From contig CM036758.1 in assembly GCA_020796225.1 (NCBI GenBank), positions 32,271,647-32,335,646 on the forward strand: a DNA stretch of 64,000 bases. Direction: 5' to 3'. Position 1 is the stretch's first letter. Each line of letters begins with the position of its first letter. Positions 43,155 to 52,839 of this stretch are shown one piece after another. Below the pieces are notes generated by a model that had not been told where the DNA came from, searched no databases, and saw nothing but the letters and a program-made list of their open reading frames with translations. The translations under genes were made by a program, and so were the position numbers. Source of the stretch: Arion vulgaris (taxonomy: Eukaryota; Mollusca; Gastropoda; Stylommatophora; Arionidae).

Positions 43155-43692
43155 GGAATGAAAAATGAAAATGATGACATATTCTTTACAGGACTTAGCC
43201 ATCAACCACAGTAAACAAGTCGTTTATTTTCTAGGCACCACGTATACAGTAGAGAGCCGCGGTAGCGTAGTTGTTAGTGAACTCGCTTCTCAAGGTTGGT
43301 GGTCTGGGTTCAACTCCCGCAGTGCGCGTGGAATTTTTCCCGACCGCGACGGTTCTCAGGTCGACCCAGCCTCAACTGGATACCAGACATGCTCTGGGAA
43401 AGTAAAGGCGGCCGACGTGATGCTGACCACATCACCCATCGTGTGCCGACGGTCAATGAAAATACAGGCCCACTGTATTGCCTTATATACCACGAGGTAT
43501 GAAAGGGTTCCTTTACTTTTTTTTTTTTTTACGTATACAGTCAGTAGTTTGCCATTGTTTTCTGAACGGTGTGGTCTCGTTCGTAAAAATCCACCCGAAC
43601 AAAGTTGTTTCCAAATAGTCTGTCGAGGAGTTTGAACCAGGTACTCTTGGATTGTCATCAAGTTCACTACCGCTAAGCCACAGACGCCCACA
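43155..43692 (-). mobile_element. SINE-delta, - strand, split by SINE-epsilon
   Basis: The pieces 43155-43250 and 43531-43692 join into one delta copy when the epsilon insertion and one duplicated 11-mer are removed. Head on the minus strand: 'gggcgtctgtggcttagcgg', B box 'tggttcaaactcctcg'. Confidence 0.85.
43251..43530 (+). mobile_element. SINE-epsilon with perfect 11-bp target duplication
   Basis: tRNA-like head 'agccgcggtagcgtagttgt', B box 'gggttcaactcccgc', body 'ggcggccgacgtgatgctga', and a 3' run of about 12 T. Direct repeats acgtatacagt at 43240-43250 and 43531-43541 are identical. The best-preserved insertion in the window. Confidence 0.93.
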
Positions 43693-43799
43693 TGAGAGGA
43701 AGATAATATTAAAAATTAACTTCGACGACTGATTGAACAAGAATAATTGAATTCTTTGCTGCCCATATTAAGCTTAGATGCCTCCATACAAACTTTGAT

Positions 43800-44160
43800 T
43801 ATTTCTGTCATTTATTGATTATTTTTCTGTTTGTTTACTTTCTGTGCTAGCGACTCGTTCACCGTCATTGATTTTATTTCACACTTCAAGTCTCCTATGT
43901 CATCATTGTTTATGCTTGTGACTTTCGTAATGTTGCTATTTTGCTGTTTTGTTTTCAGTTATTTTGAAATCGTTGCTGTTTTTTCTTTAATTTGTAATAC
44001 TAGGTTTCTTTCATTTTTCCTTTACTTCGTCTTTTTCTTTCTTTTCTCTCTTATTTTCTTTCTTTTGTTCTCCTGTTCTTCTTCTTTTTCTTCTTCTTCT
44101 TTTCATTTTGCCTCACTTTCTTCTTTATCTATCATAAATTTTGATTTCATCTTCTAAATT
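43800..44160. repeat. T/C-rich low-complexity tract
   Basis: Dominated by TTTTCTTTC and TTCTTCTTC runs. The Phe/Ser/Leu open frame over it (43831-44157) is a composition artefact. Confidence 0.75.
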
Positions 44161-44507
44161 GATATATCTATTGTCTAAAAAAAACCCAAAGACATACTAC
44201 AAGACTTGCATATCAAGGATCGTTGTCTCATAACGTTGACTGGAACATCATGTCACAGAAGATGAAATGACCACGTTAAACGTCAATGTGGTTTGGAGAG
44301 AATGATAATGGAAGACATTGTTCTTGGAGTACGAGGCAGGGGAGACCATCAGCAGGTAGCAGCAGGACATCAAGGAAACCTTGAACATGATGCTGTAAGA
44401 GGCGGGAGAACTTGCTAGAGATAGAGAGTTTTTCAGGCGGAATGTGATGAAAACGACGTTCTACAAGGAACATGCTACTAATTGAATTGTCTATTCATGC
44501 TGCCGTT

Positions 44508-44665
44508 TCAGCATTCAGGATTTGCGGAGAGTTGAGGTAAAACCCTCTCGAGTTCAGGATTTGCGGAGAGTTGAGGTAAAACCTCTGAGTTCAGGATTTT
44601 CGGAGAGTTGAGGTAAACCCTCGAGTTCAGGGTTTGCAAAGAGTTGAGGTAAAACCCTCTCGAGT
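44508..44665. repeat. Four-copy tandem repeat, about 37-45 bp
   Basis: Unit 'gttcaggatttgcggagagt' + 'tgaggtaaaaccctctcga'; copies differ by short deletions. Confidence 0.88.
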
Positions 44666-45100
44666 TCGCCTAGTATTTTGTTTTCTTCTGCCACTGATAT
44701 TTCTGAGGTCCATCGTTTGCGTGGCGATTTTAACATTGAAACCGTTGTATCTGAATAGCAGTGCTCGTTGTGGTGTACTTTTGGGCGATAATCGTGTTTC
44801 ATTGCCGAACTATTTAGTTTATTGTTTCTTAATATGCTTTAGCATTGGTGTTGTTCCTTACAAAGTTTCTAATAGTCTTGTTTTTAACAAATCTTATCTC
44901 TTCTTGTTACTCTGCAATTTTTGCAGACATTTCATCTTTGTTGTAATTTTTCTTTTGTTGTGTCAAATTTCGACACTGATAGCACAAAGTCGGAATAAAG
45001 ATCGTTTTGTAAAAGGCTTACTTTGTGTGTAAAGATACATATTTGCAATTAAGTATTTAGCTGATGATTTGGCTTGCTTTGCTGTATTTCAGTGTTGATT
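44666..45100. other. Sequence without recognisable features
   Basis: A hydrophobic open frame (44634-45032) has no known motif and starts inside the tandem repeat. I do not call it a gene. Confidence 0.35.
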
Positions 45101-45830
45101 CTTCCATCTGCTGTTATCGAGTTTCACAAATTAGTAAAGTTGCTGGGGTCACAGGCGTATAGGGACAACGTCGCGCCAGGATTAGTGAGCTGGCACTAAT
45201 CAAGACCCTGCTCCACCTCCTCGTGGTGACCCTGAAAACATATAGTGGTTCCGATCTGGCTAAGCGGGCAGGGATCGAGGGAGGGCTACTCTGGTACAAG
45301 TAGTGTTTCAAATGTAGTCATGTTGGATGAGATCCGCTCGCAACGCAGACGAGTGGAATCCCAGAGTGACTATTAATGCACGTCTCTCCCGGCCGAAGCA
45401 AAAAAATGTACGGATAAACATGAATGGATGAGGGTGCATCCAGGAAAGTGACGTGGGCCCGCGTGGAGGAAAACGTGGGCCCGAGACGAGTTGCACGTGT
45501 GTCCACATAGGGCGAAATTCGGAGCTCTGAGGAGGGGCCCAAGTTGAGCTCGGTTTCCGGACAAGCTAGAGGCATTGTGAAGGTGTGCACGGTGAGAAAC
45601 AACAGAAACTTAAGAAACAGTAGTCGTCTGTGAAGGAATCCCAACTCCCCGGAGTAAAGGGTCGCAAGCAAATTACCAGCTGTGGGGCAAGAATCAATAA
45701 GAACGATGCGTAACAAATCAAAAAGTCTCGGCAAGTGTTTCTGAAAACGCTGTAACATACTCGGGCGTTCATGCTCTTGGTATTCGTATCTTTGTTTTCT
45801 TATCAGTTCCATTTCACTGTTTTTAGTTGT
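45101..45830 (-). other. Unresolved minus-strand open frames, possibly retroelement
   Basis: A 164-codon minus frame (45812-45318) and smaller overlapping ones are longer than chance alone suggests. The word ETELNLGPSSE loosely recalls the 'D.E.NPGP' segment near the start of some LINE ORF2 proteins, but the conserved Asn-Pro-Gly-Pro is absent. GC content is higher than the surroundings. Confidence 0.3.
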
Positions 45831-45879
45831 TTACAATTTTGACAAAATTATTACGATTGGTATAACCAAAATTCTTAGT

Positions 45880-45957
45880 AGATCCTACAACTAGGTCCTA
45901 CAACTAGGTCCTACAACTAGGTCCTACAACTAGGTCCTACAAGATCCTACAAGTATG
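45880..45957. repeat. 13-bp tandem repeat
   Basis: Unit 'ggtcctacaacta', about five copies, ending where SINE-alpha sequence 'gcgcctacaactagg' starts. The unit resembles part of that SINE (cctacaagtagg), so it may have grown from it. Confidence 0.85.
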
Positions 45958-46122
45958 CGCCTACAACTAGGTCAGCACAGTCGATTTCTGCGACGCTTTT
46001 TATTTACTAGGGTAGCTTTCCTAGACCTCTACCTCAGTCGTCTCTTACAACATGCCTTGTAGGTCGCAGTGTTACTATTCTTTGCTCCCTTGCAAACCCC
46101 GACAACAAGAGGGCGAGAATAT
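45955..46122 (-). mobile_element. SINE-alpha, - strand, 3'-truncated
   Basis: From 'gcgcctacaactaggtcagc' to 'ccccgacaacaagagggcga'. The 3' part (gaacgctccatat...) is replaced by the 13-bp tandem repeat. Confidence 0.82.
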
Positions 46123-46559
46123 AATATGAATTTATAAACACGACAAATATGATAGACAATTAAGTTACACAGGATCACGTCCCCACGCGAGACTTCATAT
46201 CTGTATGCGCGGATTAAAAATGGCGCTTGCTTTTATCAAAGTTGGCGTTCGACTCACATGCTGCTCAAAGCTCACATGCAGAAATATAATATTTTTTATA
46301 AACTGAACGCTTTTTTCTTTCTTTCATTTTGTAGCTGCGGGATTATTATATCGATTTAGTCCAGTGATACTCAACTTATTTTCTGTTGGTATCTCAATGA
46401 AGGTGAGGCATGACTCCCACATACCTTCAACTTTTTCATAATTTTACCCCATCGAATTTTCAAAAAGCAAACGAAATATTTTTTCCTCACTCTGAGCTTT
46501 GTAGCAGCACTGTACTCTCTCTCTTGCTCTCCTCTCTCTCTATCCCTCTCTAGCCTGTG

Positions 46560-46850
46560 TCTCCTGCGCCTAGGGCTGCAACAACTGCAAACAATTCTTC
46601 TCTATTCTTGACTGTTCTCTATATTTTGTTTCATCTATGATTCATTTCTGTCAGTTCTTGTTCTATTGTTCTCCTCCAGGTCGTTTTGGGTCTTTTACTT
46701 GTTCGTTTACTCTCTGAGGTCCATCTCAATGCAGTTTTCATGACAGAGTTAGTCTCCATGCGTATCACAAGCCCGATCCATCTCCATCGTCTCTCTTGGA
46801 TGATGGTGCTAATATTCTCTTGTTGATACTGTGAAAGCACTGTTTACTAA
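46560..46850 (-). mobile_element. LINE ORF2 C-terminal fragment (minus)
   Basis: Minus frame (46840-46631): YQQENISTIIQERRWRWIGL, RMETNSVMKTALRWTSESKR, KTTWRRTIEQEL. Same layout as the plus copy at 22290-22738. Confidence 0.82.
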
Positions 46851-46998
46851 ACACAATAATATTGCCAGTAAAAAATGTAAACATGAATAAAAAAAATAAT
46901 TTGTGGACAAGAACTTTGAGATAGAGCAGAAAGAAATTTGAATCTTCCAGTTTTAATGAAAAAAAAGTAATTTAACTTGAAGAAACGTATTTTAATTC

Positions 46999-47540
46999 AC
47001 CCGTGTGCTGTTGGGGCCCGCAAAGGAAGCAAAGAATAGTACCACTGCGACCTACAAGGCATGTCGTAAGAGACGATTGAGATAGTGGCATAGGGAAGCT
47101 ACCCTAGTAAATAAAAAGAGTCGCAGAAATAGGATGTGCTGGCCTACATGTAGGCACATAACCGCCCGAGTGGTTACCGGGGCCCAAATTTGGGGTGTAA
47201 AGAATAGAACCACTGTTACCTGCCATGCATGTCGTAAGAGGCGACTAAGGAGGTTTGGCTGAAATCGGATGCATGTTTCCTAAACATGTAGAAGTCTATG
47301 CGTTTAGGGGCCTTCCAAACCAATGTGCAACGTATACACGTTCTTGGCAAAGATCAAACCTGTCACAAAGAGTGATTAAAATTGGTCGTAAAGAACGAAT
47401 GCGAAGAAGAAGAAGAGGCGCATAACTGGCACAACGAACAATCGCTCTTAGACTCAGATTACATAAAAATCACTCAGAGTGGTTACCATGTGGTTACCAA
47501 GTGGTTACCATGTGGTTGATATGGAGCGTTCGAAGAAGAA
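46999..47540 (+). mobile_element. SINE-alpha, full length, split by SINE-beta
   Basis: Pieces 46999-47162 and 47416-47540 join into one alpha copy. The 3' part shows a local triplication of 'gtggttaccat/agtggttac'. It ends 'gagcgttcgaagaagaa'. Confidence 0.88.
47163..47415 (+). mobile_element. SINE-beta nested in SINE-alpha, 11-bp target duplication
   Basis: Flanked by aggcacataac (47152-47162) and aggcgcataac (47416-47426), one mismatch. Full length from 'cgcccgagtggttaccgggg' to 'cgaagaagaagaag'. Confidence 0.92.
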
Positions 47541-47562
47541 ATATTTTAATATTTAAAGAATA

Positions 47563-49866
47563 TTTCAACTTGAAACAAAGCCTCACATTGTAACTTGAAA
47601 CAAAGCCTCACATTGTAACTTGAAACAAAGCCTCACATTTCAACTTGAAACAAAGCCTCACATTGTAACTTGAAACAAAGCCTCACATTGTAACTTGAAA
47701 CAAAGCCTCACATTGTAACTTGAAACAAAGCCTCACATTGTAACTTGAAACAAAGCCTCACATTGTAACTTGAAACAAAGCCTCACATTGTAACTTGAAA
47801 CAAAGCCTCACATTGTAACTTGAAACAAAGCCTCACATTGTAACTTGAAACAAAGCCTCACATTTCAACTTGAAACAAAGCCTCACATTGTAACTTGAAA
47901 CAAAGCCTCACATTGTAACTTGAAACAAAGCCTCACATTGTAACTTGAAACAAAGCCTCACATTGTAACTTGAAACAAAGCCTCACATTGTAACTTGAAA
48001 CAAAGCCTCACATTGTAACTTGAAACAAAGTCTCACATTGTAACTTGAAACAAAGCCTCACATTGTAACTTGAAACAAAGCCTCACATTGTAACTTGAAA
48101 CAAAGCCTCACATTGTAACTTGAAACAAAGCCTCACATTGTAACTTGAAACAACGCCTCGCATTGTAACTTGAAACAAAGCCTCGCATTGTAACTTGAAA
48201 CAAAGCCTCGCATTGTAACTTGAAACAAAGCCTCACATTGTAACTTGAAACAAAGCCTCACATTGTAACTTGAAACAAAGCTCACATTGTAATCTGAAAC
48301 AAAGCTCACATTGTAACTGAAACAAAGCCTCACATTGTAACTTGAAAAAAGCCTCAATGTAACATTGAAACAAAGCTCACATTGTAAGCTTGAAAAAAGC
48401 TCACATTGTAACTGAAACAAAGCTCCATTGTAACTTGAAACAAAGCCTCACATTGTAACTTGAAACAAAGCCTCACATTGTAACTTGAAACAAAGCCTCA
48501 CATTGTAACTTGAAACAAAGCCTCACATTGTAACTTGAAACAAAGCCTCACATTGTAACTTGAAACAAAGCCTCACATTGTAACTTGAAACAAAGCCTCA
48601 CATTGTAACTTGAAACAAAGCCTCACATTGTAACTTGAAACAAAGCCTCACATTGTAACTTGAAACAAAGCCTCACATTGTAACTTGAAACAAAGCCTCA
48701 CATTGTAACTTGAAACAAAGCCTCACATTGTAACTTGAAACAAAGCCTCACATTTTAACTTGAAACAAAGCCTCACATTGTAACTTGAAACAAAGCCTCA
48801 CATTGTAACTTGAAACAAAGCCTCACATTGTAACTTGAAACAAAGCCTCACATTGTAACTTGAAACAAAGCCTCACATTGTAACTTGAAACAAAGCCTCA
48901 CATTGTAACTTGAAACAAAGCCTCGCATTGTAACTTGAAACAAAGCCTCACATTGTAACTTGAAACAAAGCCTCACATTGTAACTTGAAACAAAGCCTCA
49001 CATTGTAACTTGAAACAAAGCCTCACATTGTAACTTGAAACAAAGCCTCACATTGTAACTTGAAACAAAGCCTCACATTGTAACTTGAAACAAAGCCTCA
49101 CATTGTAACTTGAAACAAAGCCTCACATTGTAACTTGAAACAAAGCCTCACATTGTAACTTGAAACAAAGCCTCACATTGTAACTTGAAACAAAGCCTCA
49201 CATTGTAACTTGAAAAAAGCTCACATTGTAACTTTGAAACAAAGCCTCACATTGTAACTTGAAACAAAGCTCACATTGTAATTGAAACAAAGCTCACATT
49301 GTAACTTGAAAAAGCCTCAATTGTAACTTAAAAGCCATTGTAACTGAAAAAGCTCGCATTGTAACTTGAAAAAGTCGCATTGTAACTTGAAAAGTCGCAT
49401 TGTAACTTGAAAAAGCTCGCATTGTAACTTGAAAAAGCCGCATTGTAACTTGAAAAAGCTCGCATTGTAACTTGAAAAAGCTCGCATTGTAACTTGAAAA
49501 AAGCTCGCATTGTAACTTGAAAAAGCTCGCATTGTAACTTGAAAAACCTCGCATTGTAACTGAAAGCTCGCATTGTAATGAAAGCTCATTGTAATAAAAA
49601 GCTCGCATTGTAACTTGAAAAAAGCTCGCATTGTAACTTGAAAAAAGCTCGCATTGTAACTTGAAAAAGCTCGCATTGTAACTTGAAAAAGCTCGCATTG
49701 TAACTTGAAAAAGTGCTTGTACTGAAAGCTGCATTGTAATTGAAAGCTCTGTAAGAAAAAGCTCGCATTGTAACTGAAAAGCTCATTGTAACTGAAAAAG
49801 CTTTACTGCATTGTAACTTGAAAAAGCTCGCATTGTAACTTGAAAAAGCTCACATTGTAACTTGAA
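47563..49866. repeat. 25-bp satellite array, about 90 units
   Basis: Unit 'taacttgaaacaaagcctca' + 'cattg'. From 47563 to 49210 most units are identical or differ by one base (cac/cgc; cattg/catttc), apart from a degraded patch at 48273-48425. From 49210 to 49866 the units become a shorter 'taacttgaaaaagctcgcat' + 'tg' variant with many small deletions. Confidence 0.96.
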
Positions 49867-50117
49867 AAAAGGATAATATAGAGTTAAAAATACAAATTCC
49901 ACTAAATTGCAGTACGATTTCACGCATCTCCCGATGCTGGTTCAAGCCTCCAAGGAAAGCCTTGCCTCCCAGGCTGGGAACCACTGATCTAATCCCCAAG
50001 CTTCTGATGCAACCAGCTATTTGATGTAGTTTTTTTTAGTGAAGTCGTGCAGTTAATTATAGAAGCCACTGGGAAGCGGAACCAATAACAAGAAGTTATC
50101 TAGAATACTATGCGCCT

Positions 50118-50150
50118 ATGTATGTGTGTGTGTGTGTGTGTGTGTGTGCA
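50118..50150. repeat. (TG)n microsatellite
   Basis: 'tgtatgtgtg' followed by an uninterrupted TG run. Confidence 0.9.
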
Positions 50151-50164
50151 TTTATGTATGTATA

Positions 50165-50330
50165 GAGACTTTCATCATCATCATCAGGGGCCATGCCGGC
50201 TGCTGTAGACGATCATGGATCTCCATAAATCTCTGTCCCTAGTGTCTGCTGTCATCTCAGATGCTGACGCTCTTCCGTGCCATGAAGTTAGGTTGTCCAA
50301 AATTTTCTCTCTCTGTCTTCCTCGCCTCCA
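50165..50330. repeat. Dispersed repeat F, copy 2
   Basis: Same words as 38880-39030 in the same orientation. Directly abuts a minus-strand SINE-alpha. Confidence 0.65.
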
Positions 50331-50332
50331 TT

Positions 50333-50589
50333 ATTCTTCTTCGAACGCTCCATATCAATCAGTTGCTAAACAACTGTGATTTGTATGTGATCTGAGCCGA
50401 AGAGCAATTGTACATTGTCTCAGTTACGCGCCTACAAGTAGACCAGCACATCCGCTTTCTGCGACGCTTTTTATTTACTAGCGTAGCTTCCCTAGGCTCC
50501 TATCTCAGTACGTCGACTCTTACGACATGCCTTGTAGGTCGCAGTGTCACTATTCTTTGCTCCTTGTAAGCCCCAGCAACATATGGGTG
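50333..50589 (-). mobile_element. SINE-alpha, - strand, full length
   Basis: From 'ttcttcttcgaacgctccat' to 'gtaagccccagcaacatatg'. Confidence 0.88.
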
Positions 50590-50728
50590 GTCTCCTTCGA
50601 TTTTCATCAGTTGTTATTTCATCTCATTACTTGTCCGAAAAATGATGATAACCTCTTTCTTATATTGATAATACGCTTTCCATGTGTCTTGACCTCATTC
50701 TTCAACACATCCACACTTGTATATACTT

Positions 50729-50955
50729 TATATGTATTAAGAGATTCCAAAAAAAACCAAATAGACTAACACGGGACTCGAACCACTTACCTAGTCCTAC
50801 GACACAATCCCTAGCCTAGCAATACGAGCGTTTTTCATTGGTGTGTTCGTAAAAACGCTCGTATTGCTAGTCTAGGCGATTGGTGTCGTAAGGACTAGGG
50901 TAAGTGGTTCGAGTCCCGTGTTAGTTCATTTGTTTTTCGAAGCTCTTAATACATG
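50729..50955. repeat. Near-palindromic foldback element with a tRNA B-box motif in each arm
   Basis: Inner arms 50765-50835 and 50851-50925 are reverse complements with only a few differences, separated by a 15-base loop. Weaker pairing extends to 50729 and 50955. Each arm holds 'gtggttcgagtcccgtgtta' (right arm, plus; left arm, minus), a perfect Pol III B-box consensus, with 'attgctag.ctaggg' upstream. No acceptor stem or anticodon arm of a true tRNA can be drawn. Confidence 0.85.
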
Positions 50956-51298
50956 TACCCTGTTTATTTGTTGATCATATTCGTTACTTCCGTTGCTTCC
51001 TCTGGGGTTCTTAAGAAATAAACTCCTTTGCTCATCTTATATACAATATAAAGTAAAGGAACCTTCTTTTTTACCTCAAGATTATTGGTATACAGTGTTA
51101 GTCCGTACTTCATTTACCGTCGGACACGATGGTGATGTGGATCAACCCCGGACAACCTTTACGTCCAAGCTTTCCTGGTACAACTGGGCTGGATGTACCA
51201 GAGAGCCATTAGTCGGAAACATTTCATGCCCACTTGAAATTAAACCCGGACCACTAGTCTAAAAACGAGTTGATTAACAACTATGCTAACCTGCCGTT

Positions 51299-51930
51299 CT
51301 GTGAGCGTCTGTAGCTTAAACGGTAGTGGGCTCGATCACAATCTAAGCGTACCTGGTTCAAACCCCACGACAGGAAGTTTGAAAGCAAATTCGTTTCCGT
51401 GTGGTTTTTACGAAAGGTAAAAATAGACCTCACCTTTCAGAAAGCAATGACAAACTCATCATCATCAAGGTGCGTATCCTTTATAGGACGTTGCTCTCTT
51501 TGCAGCACATCTAAAATTCACTCTGTCTCTAGTCAGTTCACCCACTTCGTCGATGGTCATATTCATGATTTCTTTAATATCTTGTAGCCATCTTCTTCTT
51601 GGTCTGCCTCTGCGTCCTGGGATCATGCCTTTTAGTATTGTTCTTTCCAGGCCATCGTGACGCTTGATGTGACCAAAGTATGTAATTTTTCTGTATTGTA
51701 TGTTGTTTATCAGCCAATTCTCTTTAACATTTAGTTCTTTCAGGACATCGGTGTTCTTTCTTTTTCTGTCCATGGTATTCGTAGGATCTTTCTGTAGCAT
51801 TTAGTTTCAAAGAATTTTCGTTCGAAATGACAAACTACTGAACGTATAAGTGGTGCCTAGAAAATCAATGACTTGTTTACTGTGTTTGATGACGAAATCC
51901 TGTTAGGATATGTCACCATTTTCATTTTCC
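51299..51930 (+). mobile_element. SINE-delta, + strand, split by a LINE fragment
   Basis: Pieces 51299-51456 and 51826-51930: head 'gagcgtctgtagcttaaacg', B box 'tggttcaaaccccacg', and 3' body 'gtggtgcctagaaaatcaat'. Confidence 0.85.
51457..51825 (-). mobile_element. 5'-truncated LINE insertion with perfect 11-bp target duplication
   Basis: Minus frame (51800-51465): WLINNIQYRKITYFGHIKRH, LERTILKGMIPGRRGRPRRR, WLQDIKEIMNM. This is the C-terminal end of a LINE ORF2. The 3' end is a (GAT)n-like tail at 51457 on. Direct repeats aatgacaaact at 51446-51456 and 51826-51836. Confidence 0.92.
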
Positions 51931-52320
51931 CTAAGGCTCTACAGATATATAATATATATATATATATTTTATTTATTTGTATTTTCCTTTCATTCTAATT
52001 GACATTTTCTTGTCCAAAAATAGCTTCTACACACGACACACCAACCTGTTTATATTTACACGTCTATTAGTCCGTCTGTTTGTCTGTCCATTTACCCGAT
52101 TTATCACTTAACAGAAGCTATCGATTTTTGATGAAGTCTACGACTGAAATGTTAGCTTCACAATTGTTGTTTAAATAGTCATGTCTTCATTTCTATGGAG
52201 CTCAAGTTTTGTCATGCTAATTTGACATGCTAGGAATATCCAGGGATAATGGATGCATCCTGGACTCCAGGTTAGGGGTTGGGCAAGAGACTAACAAATC
52301 TTTCCTGTAGAAATGAGGAG

Positions 52321-52825
52321 GGTGTTCTCTGTGGCTAAGTGGTTAAACCTTTGCTTTATGTTCCGAAAAGTCGTGGGTTCGAATCCGGACAGCGTCGTTC
52401 TGTTCACGAGTGCATCTTTTTCCGGAACACCTTAGGATTGTTGACGCCTGAGTGGTTACCTGGGCCCAAATTTGGGGTGTAAAGAATAGAACCACTGTTA
52501 CTGCCACGCATGTCGTAAGAGGCAACTAAGGAGGTTTGGCTGAAATCGGATGCATGTATCCTAAACGTTTAGCAGTCTATGCGTTTAGGGCCTACCAAAC
52601 CAATGTGCAACGTATACACGTTCTTGGCAAAGATCAAACATATCACAAAGAGTGATTAAAATTGGTCGTAGAGAACGAACGCAAAGAAGAAGAAGGATTG
52701 TTGCCGGAGATACGGAGTTCGTGCTTTGTGCAATGCTCTCTGTAGGTGGCATGCCATTTTTGCGGAGAGGGGCCGAGCCATATGGGGTAAAACCCGGTGC
52801 AATGAAGTCAATCCTTCGACTTTAA
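52321..52825 (+). mobile_element. SINE-gamma, + strand, full length, split by SINE-beta
   Basis: Pieces 52321-52443 and 52694-52825. Head 'gtggctaagtggttaaacc', B box 'gtgggttcgaatccggacag', body 'gccggagatacggagttcgt', tail 'gtgcaatgaagtcaatcctt'. Confidence 0.9.
52444..52693 (+). mobile_element. SINE-beta nested in SINE-gamma, perfect 10-bp target duplication
   Basis: Flanked by aggattgttg at 52434-52443 and 52694-52703. Full length, ending 'gaacgcaaagaagaagaag'-like. Confidence 0.92.
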
Positions 52826-52839
52826 AACCTTTTAAAAAG

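Larger units (their letters stand above)
46362..49986. mobile_element. Candidate hAT-type non-autonomous element containing a 25-bp satellite
   Basis: Left end cagtgatactcaactt at 46362; right end (reversed) cagtggttcccagcct at 49986. The 'CAGTGGTTCTCAAC' terminus is typical of hAT/Charlie elements. Flanking octamers atttagtc (46354-46361) and atctaatc (49987-49994) match at 6 of 8 positions, as expected for an aged 8-bp hAT duplication. The left 110 bases resemble 62740-62850. No transposase frame is seen. It contains a LINE fragment, a nested SINE pair and the satellite. Confidence 0.55.

Noticed and set aside
43831..44157. 109-codon hydrophobic open frame, possible membrane protein
   Set aside because: It is made of TTTTCTTTC/TTCTTC low-complexity sequence; no start context, no conservation signal.
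45318..45812. 164-codon minus-strand frame as a gene; 2A-like peptide
   Set aside because: No known domain. The motif reads NLGP rather than NPGP, so a ribosome-skipping peptide is not supported.
49294..49734. Overlapping minus-strand frames with repeated 'FQVTMRAF'
   Set aside because: These are translations of the 25-bp satellite, which is not a multiple of three; the frames survive only through the short deletions.
50865..50925. tRNA gene on the plus strand
   Set aside because: Perfect B box but no anticodon arm or acceptor stem, and it is mirrored in the opposite arm of a palindrome.
51160..51260. 'CPLEIKPGPLV' as a 2A-like peptide at a LINE N-terminus
   Set aside because: It lacks the Asn-Pro-Gly-Pro core and no reverse transcriptase follows.
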